Below, piece by piece: positions 11,750 to 21,936 of a stretch of 47,422 nucleotides of DNA. The notes under the pieces were generated by a model. That model searched no databases. It worked only from the letters and a program-made list of their open reading frames with translations, and had not been told where the DNA came from. Source of the stretch: Mastigamoeba balamuthi. Lineage: Eukaryota; Evosea; Mastigamoebida; Mastigamoebidae. The stretch is taken from positions 209,327 to 256,748 of the forward strand of contig CACRSC010000048.1 of NCBI GenBank assembly GCA_902651635.1, given 5' to 3'. A program made the translations under genes and the position numbers. Each line of letters opens with the position of its first letter. The stretch's first letter is position 1.

Positions 11750-12550
11750 CATAGAGCAACTGGGGCCGCACGCAGTGATATGCCGTTCCTGCATACTGAT
11801 GAGCTACAAACCGACTTCTTGCAAGTCACTGATAATGAGAAGAGGTACGCTTCAGCAGTAGGTGATAGCCAAGGCCAGTAAGTTTCTGGTATCATTAACA
11901 TCTACAGACACAGAGTTTATTCGGCCAGGTCAATTTGAGACCTGGCTCACATCACACTCTGGTTCACACTGGCACAAAGTCATAATAAATCATTACTTTG
12001 GTGTTACAATATTGTTCTCTTCCTCACTTACTGTTCTTCTACGTTTTTTTTACCTTTATTGCCGATGATAAATTTGTTCAAATTTGAACCGTGTTTTTTC
12101 ATTTATCTCTGCCTTCTTTTTCTTGTTTTTCTGCCTCCAAATTCATTCTCATCCTTCTCAAATAATGATGTTCTTTTTTCTATCATCATTTATTTTGTCA
12201 TTGCTCTCTTTTTTTTGATACTTTTTGCTGTTTTCTGATTTTTCCTTTTTCAAATTTTTCACACAGTTTTTAAAATTCGTTTTAACCTCTGTTTTTAGTG
12301 CTATATGCAACCTAAATTCAGTGTTATTGCTTTTTATATATATTGCTATGCATCGCTTCAATCGCTACCAGCGCAAATATTTGCGCTAGTAGCGATTGTG
12401 GCACTATTTTAGCAATGCAATTCCATCGAATGCATCACATGTAGTGCTAACAATCGCATGTAGTGAAAGTTCAGCACATTTAGCGCATTTTTTGATTATT
12501 CATTGCTGATGTCTGTCTTTTTTTCCAAGTCAAACCTCTGTTTTGGCTTT
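11750..12550. other. Right non-coding end of element A
   Basis: After the stop at 11747 there is no supported coding sequence. The stretch holds one palindrome (12057-12072), a T-rich run, the right inverted repeat (12205-12297), and a block of AGCGCTA/TTTGCGCT palindromic sequence (12300-12490) matching the style of 4050-4150 and 29.5-30.0 kb. Confidence 0.6.
12205..12297 (-). repeat. Right inverted repeat of element A
   Basis: Reverse complement of 4168-4270 with a handful of changes. It defines the span of element A together with the AGCGCTA-rich flanks. Confidence 0.8.
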
Positions 12551-12559
12551 TTCACTGGG

Positions 12560-13224
12560 GTGGTCTGGGAAACCAGGCCTCCCTGGGAATACGGCACAGA
12601 AGGTTCTCACTGAGATACCAGGCATCTAGGTTCGTGATGATTGTGATGGCTGACCTTAGCAGGTTATTGCTCATCACCTCCTTCCCCTTGAACTTCTTGC
12701 CCACGATGTTGAATCGGGACATGAAGCCCAGGTAGTGCTCTACCCTGCTTCTTCAGCGCCTGTGAACTCGGTTCCACTGGTGTTCGAACCTGGTGTACTT
12801 ACGTGAAGTTTTCCTTCACCTTCCATTGATGGAGTCAAACAGAGAGGCGTGCTTGAAGGGGGTCAGCAGCTCACTGCTTGGGACACTGATATGCATTGTC
12901 AGCCAGCAGTCGTGTCCCTTGCAGTTCCATGCCTGCAGCTGAGCTCTGTCAGATCTTCAGGTCATGGCAAACCCCCTCATACAACCCTTGAACGTCCATG
13001 GGGATGCCCTGGTTGTTGACCACCACCTGGATCTTCACCACATGACCCTTGTACTTGCCATTGTAGAACTTGTCCTGCTTCTTACTGGGCCGTGAGATGT
13101 CAATGGCCTTGACATCCACAGACCCATGGATCGTACGAGACCAGGGTGGTGGAAGCCTGTTGGCCCTGCCCAGTGCCGCCTCGAGCGCAGCGACCTCCGC
13201 GTCATCAGCGCCCAGACCAACCAA
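12560..13224 (-). pseudogene. Harbinger/IS5-like DDE transposase, broken
   Basis: On the minus strand: GSVDVKAIDISRPSKKQD (first catalytic Asp in a SVDVK context), FYNGKYKGHVVKIQVVVNNQ, GLYEGVCHDLKI, then after frame changes RLLADNAYQCP (second Asp), and RVEHYLGFMSRFNIVGKKF (catalytic Glu in VEHYLG) followed by LLRSAITIITNLDAWY. This is the order and spacing of the DDE_Tnp_4 endonuclease domain of PIF/Harbinger elements. At least two frameshifts and several stops separate the blocks, so it is dead. The N-terminal helical region is not recognisable; the sequence upstream is GC-rich and may be host. Confidence 0.75.
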
Positions 13225-13661
13225 GGTGCCCTCCCCCCCATGCCCTCCTCCTCATCCCCCTCCCACGCACGCTCCTCCCGCAATGCCACCCGCTCCTCTG
13301 CCTCTGGTGCCCGGCGACGACTCCGGCGACTACCATTTTGTCCCGTCTGTGATGACGTCACGACGACGACTGCGTCGATGACGGGGCGCTGCTGGCGGGA
13401 GAAGAGCGCCACGTGGATGTGAGGTGTCTGTCGTGTCGCGTCGCAAGAAACAAAAGAGACCCCCTTTGCCACCCGATGTCCACCCCGCAGCCGCCGGAGC
13501 ACCGCCCAGCAATGCCTCCCCTCGCCCAAGCCCCTCCAGCAGCAGCTGTAGCCGCGCTGTCCCGCCTCGCTTGGCAGCCGCCGGGCTGTTGTTTCTTCTT
13601 CTTTTTTCCAATTTGGCTTTGCGAATTGAATTCAATTGGGTTTCCTCACCGGAACGCGCAG

Positions 13662-14141
13662 AGTACGTGATCGACACAGCCCTGGTTCCGCGCAACGCCT
13701 CCATCATCGTAGTTCGCGAGCCCATAGTGAAGCTCCTGCCGCTTGAGCAGCGTGGCTCGGCGAGGTGCGTCAGCCCCCGCGGCCAGCGCACCTGTTTCCA
13801 GTTCTCCCTAACTCAGATCCAATTCAATTCAATCCAATTCAACTGACGCACTGATTTGGTTTGGTTGCTTCTCCGCACAGTTCTGAGCCCGCGGCAGCTG
13901 CAGTGGCTGTGCAGGCGCAGGTGAGGCCCCTGACGCGCACCGCCTCGGAGGACTTTGGGGCCAGCATCTTCCAGGCTTCGGCAGCCGCGGCGGGGCCCCC
14001 GGCGCCCGTCGGTGCCGCCACGTCACTCGGTGACACGTCACATGCTGTCGCTGCTGGCGAGGCGGTGCAGGCGTCACCCTCGGCGGCAGACGAGGAGATC
14101 ATGATCGCACAGCTCGCACAGAACACAGACGCCTTCCTGCC
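13662..14141 (+). CDS. RBBP6-like protein, DWNN-domain exons (partial)
   Basis: Exon 13662-13764 encodes EYVIDTALVPRNASIIVVRE, closely resembling the end of the ubiquitin-like DWNN domain of RBBP6 (pattern EY..D.ALIPKNSSVIVRR). A GT-AG intron (13765-13880) keeps the frame into exon 13881-14141, which is Ala/Ser-rich and ends SAADEEIMIAQLAQN, like the acidic helix that precedes the zinc knuckle in RBBP6. The probable donor is GTGCGC at 14142. The earlier DWNN exons are not found; a broken Harbinger gene lies to the left. The zinc-knuckle exon expected next is instead on the minus strand at 31.2 kb. The family acts in RNA processing and ubiquitin ligation. GC content is far above the neighbouring elements, which marks this as host sequence. 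Confidence 0.6.
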
Positions 14142-14269
14142 GTGCGCGCCTCATTTCCCCCTCAATACCCAATTCCCAATCCACTATCGGGAAATGTATC
14201 GCAATAAACTGCAGCTGATGCGACCTTGTTTGCCCGCAGGATGCCGAGCACAGCCGGCCAGGGACAAAC

Positions 14270-15010
14270 CGTATATGCTACATAGCAGAGAGTTTCAGTG
14301 TAGCACTGTATATAGCAGAACTTCTGCAATGCATTCAACAGCATTGTGTCTGCTACACCACATAGCAGAAGGCACTTCAGTGCCTTCTACTATATTGCAT
14401 AGCAGAAGATACCAGCATATAGCAGGGGTTCTGCAATGATAATCATACCAGTCATGTAATCAAATAACAGTCTTGATCAAGTACACTGAAAAGTGCATAA
14501 CTAGATTTTACCAAATGTTGGCTAATAAATCCGGTTTTGACATTGCATAAAGTTGTGAATAAATGGAATGTAAATTGGTTTTGCATTGCACAAACCAAAC
14601 ATGAGCTTCCGAGTGTTAAATATCGATTCCATTGGATTGTGGTTAAGTAATGTCTGTGAGCATGCCGTGAAGTATAACACATAGTTTAGAAGAGATAGTG
14701 ATTGATAGTGTAAGTGCAAAGTGTTTACTTTGTACTTTGGGGATGCAGCGATGAAATAATTTTTATCATGAGGTACTTCCGCTGCAGTGCGTAGTGGAGG
14801 TCCGCTACACACTGTAGCGGAACCGCCTCCGCTACACTGCATAGCGGAAGGCGCTCGAGCGCTTTCCGCTATGCAGCGTAGCGGAGGTTGTTATGTAGCA
14901 GTGCGTAGCGGACCTTCCGCTACGTGCCACTACACAATTACCTTCCGCTACACTGCATAGTGAAACACGCTCGAGTGCCTTCTGCTACATGGTGTAGCAG
15001 AGGGTATCTA
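14270..15010. repeat. CTACGC/GCGTAG palindromic repeat block (left)
   Basis: A cluster of short palindromes built from TCCGCTAC...GTAGCGGA and TCTGCTA...TAGCAGA units, for example 14787-14807 and 14820-14890, with GCGCTCGAGCGC in one loop. The same family occurs at 16030-16205 and 31370-31880. No coding frame; an AT-rich stretch from 14440 to 14760 lacks the motif. Confidence 0.85.
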
Positions 15011-15060
15011 CATCTCACTTCACTATTGATGTCATTTAACAGCTTTATCAGTTAAAAACA

Positions 15061-15900
15061 GTGTGCATCAAAAACACACCACACAAAACCCCCACCAAGA
15101 AGCATAAGGACAAGCCCAAGGACAAGAACAAGGGCTGCACTGGGCCAATACTCACTGTGATACCTCCTCCACCCCAGCAGGACAAAGACCTAGACATCAT
15201 GCCTCTCAGGAAAGCAGGTATGCATTCCCCCCTCCCTTCTTTATTCTCACACCACATACCCTTTCTTGACATTACTTTAGGTGCAGCTCAGCACCAGTGC
15301 AAGCTGCAGCAGCAGCAGCAGCACCACGTGTCAGAGACAGTGAGCAATCTGAGGATGACAATGAGAAGAAGGAGGAGAAGAAGAAGAAGAAGAAGGTCTC
15401 AGCAGATGACTACAGGGGCACCTCACATGCATCAAAGTGCAAAGGAGGGCGCTGAAGGAGAGAAGTAGCAGATCTCGGCCCAAGATGTCACGTGACCTTC
15501 TCACCATTTTCACTGCTGAGCCCAGCAAGGAGCATGCCCACCAGCCCTGCACCTTTAAAGAGGTCAGGGCTGGGTTCAAGGCCATGCAGATGCTGCTTGG
15601 CACAACTCTGAGCGACCTCAACATGAGGTATGAAACCCCTCCCTCCATTCTTTCTTGTTCTTCTGGCTCAAATTTAAACTATTTTTGCAGGATGAATGCC
15701 CTCACGTGTGCTGATAAGGCAGGCATGCAGTCCAGGGAGCTGATGCTCAGAGAGAAGCTGAGACTTGGCATTCCTGGTGCGTTTTGTTCTCTACCCTTTG
15801 TTTCTTCTAACAATGTGTGTATCGCCCAGGCCTCTGGTCCTCAGTTGCCCTCTTCCCAGGCACCTGCTGGTCCTCAGTGATCCTCTCTCTACTTCTCTCA
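15061..15900 (+). CDS. Spliced gene fragment, unknown charged protein
   Basis: Several exon-like blocks in the same direction: a Lys-rich start (KNTPHKTPTKKHKDKPKDKN), an intron of about 65 nt ending CTTTAG near 15280, a Gln/Ala plus Asp/Glu/Lys-rich block, then PSKEHAHQPCTFKEVRAGF leading to LSDLNM. Next comes a GT-AG intron (about 15628-15690) whose removal keeps the frame into MNALTCADKAGMQSRELM. A further donor follows near 15779. I do not recognise the family. The mixed acidic/basic composition resembles the tails of the companion proteins, so it may be part of another element. Exact exon limits are uncertain. Confidence 0.35.
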
Positions 15901-16553
15901 CTTGAACGTTTTCTGCTGCCCTGGCTGGGCTTCTCTCCCCCTAAGGGAGAAAACATGACCTGTCTGCCCTTTTGATGGCAGTTAACAATTGATTTCATTA
16001 TAGGTTTCTGTGGGCAGGTGAGGGCTGCCTAATTATGATGGCAGTGTGTAGCGTATTTTTGTGTAGCGATGCATAGCGCATTTATGCGTAGCAGCGCGTA
16101 GCGCCTTCATATGTAGTGGCGCGTAGTGGACCCTGCCGCAGCGGTGCGTAGCACAATGAATGAACTACGCACCGCTGCAGCAGGGTCTGCTACGCGCCGC
16201 TACGTTGCTTGACGTGACCCAGTCGATCTGAGAGGAACTGATGGTGATCACTTCGGTATTCTTGATCCTGGAAGGACAGGTGAGACAATAGGAATTGGAA
16301 TCTCATTCACCTTCGTACAGCAGCTGCAATCTGAGCCTCTTCCATCACAAGAGCCCCAGCAGTCATTCTCCTGAGCTTCTGTCACAAGGGTGAGACTCCA
16401 GGTGGTTGAGTAATTGTACCTGCTTGGAGACACCAAAGTGGCCATCACACACAGAGTGCCCATGGTTTGGGCCATACAGGCCCAAAGACACTTTCACTTG
16501 GTGGCCCACGTCCTGACTGGCTGGAAAGAATGAGAAACGTGACTTCTCATCAG
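15900..16553. other. Intergenic stretch with palindromic repeats
   Basis: No supported gene. It holds a cluster of GTAGCG words (16045-16205) ending in the long hairpin listed separately, then about 350 bp of unrecognised sequence before the stop codon of the B companion gene. Confidence 0.5.
16113..16203. repeat. 91-bp hairpin with 39-nt arms
   Basis: The left arm 16113-16151 and right arm 16165-16203 are complementary at 35 of 39 positions around a 13-nt loop (16152-16164). The arms are made of the same GTAGYGG/GCGTAG units as the repeat blocks at 14.3-15.0 and 31.4-31.9 kb. Confidence 0.85.
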
Positions 16554-19500
16554 CTAGGTCAGCCTGGTCTTCTTGCTCCTCAAGCTCTTCCCTTTGTTCT
16601 TCTTCCTCTTGGCATCAAACCTCCCAGATGGTCCTTTCTTTGAGTCCAGTCAGAGTGGCGATCCTCCTGACACAGTGTGTATTAATGAAAACAAAGAAAA
16701 GTACAATGCAGAGTCATTTGGAAGGAGGGCGAGAGTGATGTGGCACAGCTGTCCTGGTCTGTACCGTCCACTCACGGCAAGCCTTTCAATCACGGCAGAT
16801 GATGTGGACTGCTCTGAAGAGATTCGAAGACGCTGCCCAATGGCCTTGTGATCCATTAATACTGGGAAACGGGATTCCATACCTTCCATAGGGCACGAGC
16901 ATCGAGGGCATCTTCTCCTGGAAGATCTTCAAGCATTTTGACTCTCTTCATGATCATCCGCATCTTGAACATAAGGGCCCGAAACGCTTTTTGGGAGCTC
17001 CCCCTGGGTGCTAATCATGCATTTCTTAGTGCAGACAACATGTGGAACTGGGTTGGAAGAGGGGATTATGCAATACCGGGATTTGGGTTTCGGATTGTGC
17101 CATGTGCTTGCCCTCGGACAAAAGCCTCTGCAGAAAAAAAAGGGCAATGATGTACATCAAACATCAAAGGTATTTAAGGTACACATTGCATATGTTGTCA
17201 GATTTTAATCAAACATGGATTTACATCACTGCATCTTAGTTGCAAACGGACCTTCTTGGGGTGTTAGTTGGCGATATAGCAGGCGCGGCAGAGCCAGACT
17301 GCTCCTGGCTCCTTCTTTTTGGCACTCTCCTTGAGAGAGATGATGAGGGGGCTACTGGCATGGGCTTGGGGGGCATGGGAGCATTTGGAGGCCTCGCAAT
17401 GCCGGGGACGTTTTTCCTTCATGTTGAAGGGAAAATGTATGAGAAATATCAAAGAGAGACGAAAATCTTGTGCCCAAATCTTCTGAATATGATGCTATTA
17501 TGCGCATTGTGGGGAACCTGGATTCACTCTCATTTTATGGTCCCAATAAGACGTGAGTGAGTTTTGCTTCCTCCTCCTCACAAAAACGGCAGTCCAAAAT
17601 CGGACTGAGCCATGCCAGTAGACTGTGAGCAACATCAAATGGATGATAATGATAAGTACCAAGTGGATTGAGTTTCGGTATGTAGTCCCTGAGGTCATCA
17701 GGTGACTGCAGTGTGCTCATATTGATGAGCATGATGTTAGGAGAGAAGGACTTATACAGCCCGTAGCACTGCTTCCAGCAGTCTCGTATGAAGAAGTTCG
17801 TGCAGAAGCGATTCATAGACCTGAAGAACTCCACACCTCGTGGAAACCTGCATGAATCAAAAAAGAGCAGCACTGATGTACAGAGCTGCAGCTGTACCTT
17901 GGCAGGATAGACGAGCTTGTTCCAGTTAACCATGACCGGTTAGTCAGACAAGATGGAGTACTTGTCCATGTTCTTCGATGCCAGCTCAAATATCTGAATC
18001 CTTAGTCAGCTTACCCCACATGATGGCAGTAGTCACTGGCTCCATGTGGAGTTAAAAGTTCGAGGCAGGGCAGTTGACATAGTCTGACAACCACCCATTG
18101 TGCACAGCATTCTTCAGGACCTTGAGCTGCATCTTTGAGAACGAGCGCAGTTCCTTGTCCTTGTTATCCATCAACTCGATCAACATCTTGGCCTGCAAGT
18201 AGATTTCGTACAAGACTTGAATCGACTGGAACAGTTGGCAGCACTGGTTACAGGTGAGCTTTTCTGAGGCAGCTCACCTGCAATTTAGTTAAAGCATTTT
18301 ATCGCATACAATAGAACCTGATGAAGCACAGTACATTGTCGACCAAGAGAGACCACATGGTCGTCATCTCCAACGCACTGGAAGGAATCTTGTCAATTCC
18401 TTCGAACTTGCTTATCTCGTGAAACAGCTTCTGCATGTTCTCTGGCTTTCAGGTCATCAGCTTGTTCGCAATCAGTGGGACCTTCTTGCAGTTGTTCTGG
18501 GACTTGAAGAATTTGCTGAACAGCTGTAGCAAACATAAAGTGAGTTTTAGTATAGGGCTAACAACACTTACCACTCCCTTGCTCTCTATCACTGTGATGT
18601 AAAGCTCCAATGTCGCCTTTATCATCTTGTTGTCCAGCATTTGCTTCTTCATCTTCTTCTGCTTCTTGCCTGCCTGCACCTGCTTGACTCCAGTCTCCAT
18701 GATGGACTTCTTGCTTATGCTCTGTGCCATGTCCCTCATGTTGTCCAGGCTCCACTTGAGGTACGTGAAGAAGTGATCCTCAGTGTGCCAGTGTGCTGAG
18801 GACTGAAGCCCATGTGCAAGCATGTTCTACTGCGACTCGGTGAGCCTGACATCAGCCAGAATGATCTTGACAAGGACCATTATCTAGCAACAGAGCAACC
18901 TCCCGCCTTGTGTTTCCATCGATGCAGAAGAGGGTGACATCATTGTACTCTGGTTCTGTCAGGTCCACAGCCGATGTTGGTCCAGCAGTGTATGGCTTCA
19001 CTGCTTCATGTACATGAAGGGCAGAGTGGTTTCCTTTACTCTCTCGATGCAAATGATCCGCCACTGAATCGCTGCCAGCCTCTGGTGGCAATCTCCTTCG
19101 ACAATGCTCGCACTCCAGTTGCATCCATGTCCCTTAAAAACCCGAATTTTCAGAGTTTTAGTGTTTGGCTATACAAATACGAAAATAGTGTTAATTTATC
19201 CTATTTTTCATGTATATCATTAAGAATTGCATGCTAAATACAGTAAATTGACAGTTTTTAATAATAAAAAATGCAATCCAAAAGCACATCGTACCGGGTT
19301 TGAGCTGTATCCAGTGCACAATGGCCCACATGCACACCCCACCTTCCGGAATTTTTGGAATGTTTCCGAGGCAGTGATCGATGAAGATCTTCAGCAACCC
19401 CAGCTGAGGAGCGATTCCTCTCATCTCTGACTTTAATTCCATCAAGAGGAATCTCCTTCACTGTAGTTGGTTAGAATGTGCAAGTGTTATGTATTAGTTA

Positions 19501-19710
19501 TAGCTGCTCTGCAGCATATTGGAAAAGAGGAGGGGCAGCAGTCTCTTGAGGTATCCGTATTAGTGATCTTCGCCCTGCTCTCTGACACACTCTTTGCTGT
19601 ATCCTGTTTCCTGTCATTCTTCCTTCTCTTCTGTTCGTCTTTCTTCTTCTTCTTCTCCTTCTTCTTATCTGCCAGCAACCTGAAAGTTGATGATGGTCTT
19701 CTTCTCATCT
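16554..19710 (-). pseudogene. Companion protein gene of element B (decayed)
   Basis: Aligns with the element A companion along its length: a Lys-rich start (KKKEKKKKKDEQKRRKNDRK, about 19.67 kb), IPKIPEGGVCMWAIVHW (19.35 kb), YNDVTLFCIDGNT (18.9 kb), HTEDHFFTYLKW (18.78 kb), and an intron after SKGV at the same place as in A (about 18.57-18.52 kb). Then come NWNKLVYPAKV (17.92 kb), the exon block FRSMNRFCTNFFIRDCWKQ (17.8 kb), LGTYHYHPFDVAHSLLAWL (17.65 kb), a helical exon RMIMKRVKMLEDL (16.93 kb), and a basic tail FDAKRKKNKGKSLRSKKT ending at TAG 16554-16556. Stops and frame changes are scattered, including some shared in position with A. Function unknown. Confidence 0.65.
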
Positions 19711-19714
19711 CTGC

Positions 19715-20410
19715 TTTATTTTCTTTCAGTAATAGGTTTTATCACACACAATTAAAATCTGAGTAGTTTTTTTATCAATTCTATTTCATATAGCAAACAA
19801 TTTATAGAAAAATGTAAATACAATTTTCTCATTATTTTTCATCTACTTTCATTGTTAATTCTGATATTTCTATTTACTGTTAATCCTCTCTGAGGGTTTT
19901 ATCGCACGTGAGAAAACCAGCTGCTTCTGATGATGTAAATCGATACATCACGATTTACATCATCGAAATATCACAGCCCGGAGATATTAACCCATTTTAA
20001 AACAAAAGTGGGAATAGCACGCATACCAGTGATCACGCTAAGTACTTATTGGTTTGTGTAGTTGCTTTTACTATCTCCCAGCTTTTTATAAATTGAATCT
20101 TTTAAGCTTGATTTGTTCTTTCCTTTAATATCTTAAAAAATCTCTGACGTCATCATAACACTTCGTTTTATCACATGTGATAAATTAGATGTACAATTTT
20201 TATGCTACCTCTTGGCAATTGAATGCTGTTCACTATTAACCTTTCTTCTTTCTGTTTGTTTTTATATGTTCTTTCACATTACTATCCTTCTTCATTCCTC
20301 TTCTGATGTTTCCTTTTTGTTTTTATCATGTGCAACAAAACTGATAGATTGACTTTTTATTGCAGAGTGCCCTCTAAATGACAGTGGTGGTACAACATTG
20401 AGCCTCCATT
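19715..20410. promoter_or_regulatory. Shared divergent promoter region of element B
   Basis: Non-coding AT-rich gap with a TGACGTCA site (20145-20152), B-type palindromes (19899, 20168), and a perfect 14-bp inverted repeat GATGATGTAAATCG (19929-19942 with 19951-19964). The position and the CRE-like site match the element A promoter. Confidence 0.55.
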
Positions 20411-21192
20411 ATGAACTCTTACTTAAGTCTAATTCTAGCTCATTCTGATCACTCTGATCCACGCTATCTACACGACCTCCCCATGGACTCTCCACTGTTC
20501 TACCATGCTATAACTGCTGCTGCGACTCCCATAGTCACCTTCCAATCCCAGCTCCTCTCAATGCCGCCTTTCCTTGCATTGCATACCATGAAGTACGATT
20601 AAGCTGAATAATAACTTGCTGAGCATTGCTCTTCCCTAACTGCCTCTGACTGATTTCTTCAAGTGCTCCTCCTCTACCAACACCTCCACCTTCATTGGTT
20701 CACTTATTTTCTTTTTTATCACACGTGATAAAACTAACTTCCTTCCAGCTGCTCTTCTGTTTTACTCCAATCTGATAATGGCCAGGCAGCTCCAGTTGAC
20801 CAAGAGCTTGAAGACCACGTCTCTAACAGCTCTGCAGGTCGTTGAGGAGTTGAGCAACTACCTCAGTGCGAGAGAGGGTAAGAAGCTAGATGCCACTGAT
20901 CTCATAAAAGAGCTGGTTGTGTTGTACTTATGCAATTGCTGTTCCCTCTTGCCTTCTGGATTTGTTACCCAGGGCAGTCATTGACATTCGACACTACTGG
21001 CTTTCCCTGAGCCAGATTGCAACAGCCATTGTTCTTCACCAACAATTGCTCAGCTCAAGCATGAGGAACAAGGAATCACGGTATACCCTACTGACGATAA
21101 GTGTCACCTGTTTCTGTGTCGCAAGGCTTTCTTCTGTTGGCCACCAGTCTCGATCACAAGACAGTGTTCCAACACTTTGACTCTGTACCTCG

Positions 21193-21234
21193 GTATGTTC
21201 TATCACATGTGATAAAACTGTCTTTTCACAAAAG
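21193..21234 (+). other. 42-nt intron carrying a palindrome (B copy)
   Basis: Begins GTATGTTC, holds CTATCACATGTGATAA, and ends CACAAAAG. Splicing gives SVPRPIQSMSVALKSS in frame. Same position and same length as the A intron at 9986-10027. Confidence 0.8.
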
Positions 21235-21354
21235 CCCTATCCAGAGCATGTCTGTTGCTCTGAAATCGTCCGTTGTCCATGCCTACCTGTTCATCGTAGT
21301 AGTTCTGATGAAAGAGTTACTTTCTGATGCCGATCAGCCACAGGGCCATACTAC

Positions 21355-21394
21355 AGTGAACCTGCACCCTCGGCTGGTCTTGGAACCAGCTTCT
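21355..21394 (+). repeat. Left 40-bp inverted repeat bordering an inverted segment
   Basis: Exact reverse complement of 21897-21936. The repeat contains coding sequence for LGTSF of the transposase-like protein, so one of the two copies is an extra duplication of gene sequence. Confidence 0.95.
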
Positions 21395-21896
21395 CAGGGT
21401 TGGTAGGTGGGGTTGATTCACAGGTGCTCCACGACGTGAAGCAGCAGAGTAGTGCCGATGAGGTCCTGGTTCTTGGGCCACAGATCAGACATAGAGAAGA
21501 GGAAGCGAACCTGAATGAAGGTGTAGTTGAGCACACACATTATGAGGAGCCCAGGCCTGGAGCAGTTGCCCCAGTTGTTGCATTTGCAGCAAAGGCAGGG
21601 AAGGTTAGGAGCAGTCATACCATTGATGATGATGCACCATCTGTTGGCAGCATCGGATCTGCACACATTGCACTCTTGGGCAACGAACGTCCTCTCGTGG
21701 GTGAAGTCAGTGCATTGTTGAAACTGGATCGAGCATAGCGACAGCAGCTCCTCGGGAGTAAGGGCGTGATTGCAGACCTGGTCCCAGTACATAGCACAGA
21801 TAGAACAGACTCTGTGCTCCCCCTTGAACAGCTTCAGGCTGGGCAGGGCACTATTGCCATGGCCCTTGCTCAAGAGCTCAGAGACTAGTTCGAGCC

Positions 21897-21936
21897 AGAA
21901 GCTGGTTCCAAGACCAGCCGAGGGTGCAGGTTCACT
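21897..21936 (-). repeat. Right 40-bp inverted repeat bordering an inverted segment
   Basis: Exact reverse complement of 21355-21394. The segment between them (21395-21896) reads on the opposite strand from the rest of the gene. Confidence 0.95.

Larger units (their letters stand above)
5912..12072. repeat. Dispersed 16-bp palindrome family, A type (TTATCGCCGGCGATAA)
   Basis: About twelve copies: 5912-5927, 7170-7185, 7806-7821, 8744-8759, 8822-8837, 8898-8913, 8940-8955, 9189-9204, 9502-9517, 9994-10009, 11419-11434 and 12057-12072. The consensus half-site is TTATCRCC. They lie in introns (5912, 7170, 7806, 9502, 9994, 11419), in the shared promoter and leader region (8744-9204), or just past the last exon (12057). 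None of these copies lies inside an exon supported by the splice models. They are absent outside element A in this form. Confidence 0.9.
4031..12510. mobile_element. Element A: two-gene DNA transposon (decayed)
   Basis: Bounded by related subterminal sequences. 4168-4270 and 12205-12297 are near-identical inverted repeats (AGAGGTTAAAACGAATTTTA words). The outermost left sequence starts TTAAAACATTTGGTCATCGC; copies of that start recur at 29,463 and 29,627. Inside are a leftward companion gene (8.75 to 4.55 kb) and a rightward DUF7869-type gene (9.22 to 11.75 kb) sharing a promoter region. AGCGCTAA-rich palindromic sequence lies inside both ends. Exact termini and a target duplication were not resolved. 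Both genes carry stops, so this copy is probably dead. Confidence 0.7.

Noticed and set aside
14440-14842. Minus-strand frames of 76 and 106 codons
   Set aside because: AT-rich chance frames between palindromic repeat clusters, with no splice or family support.
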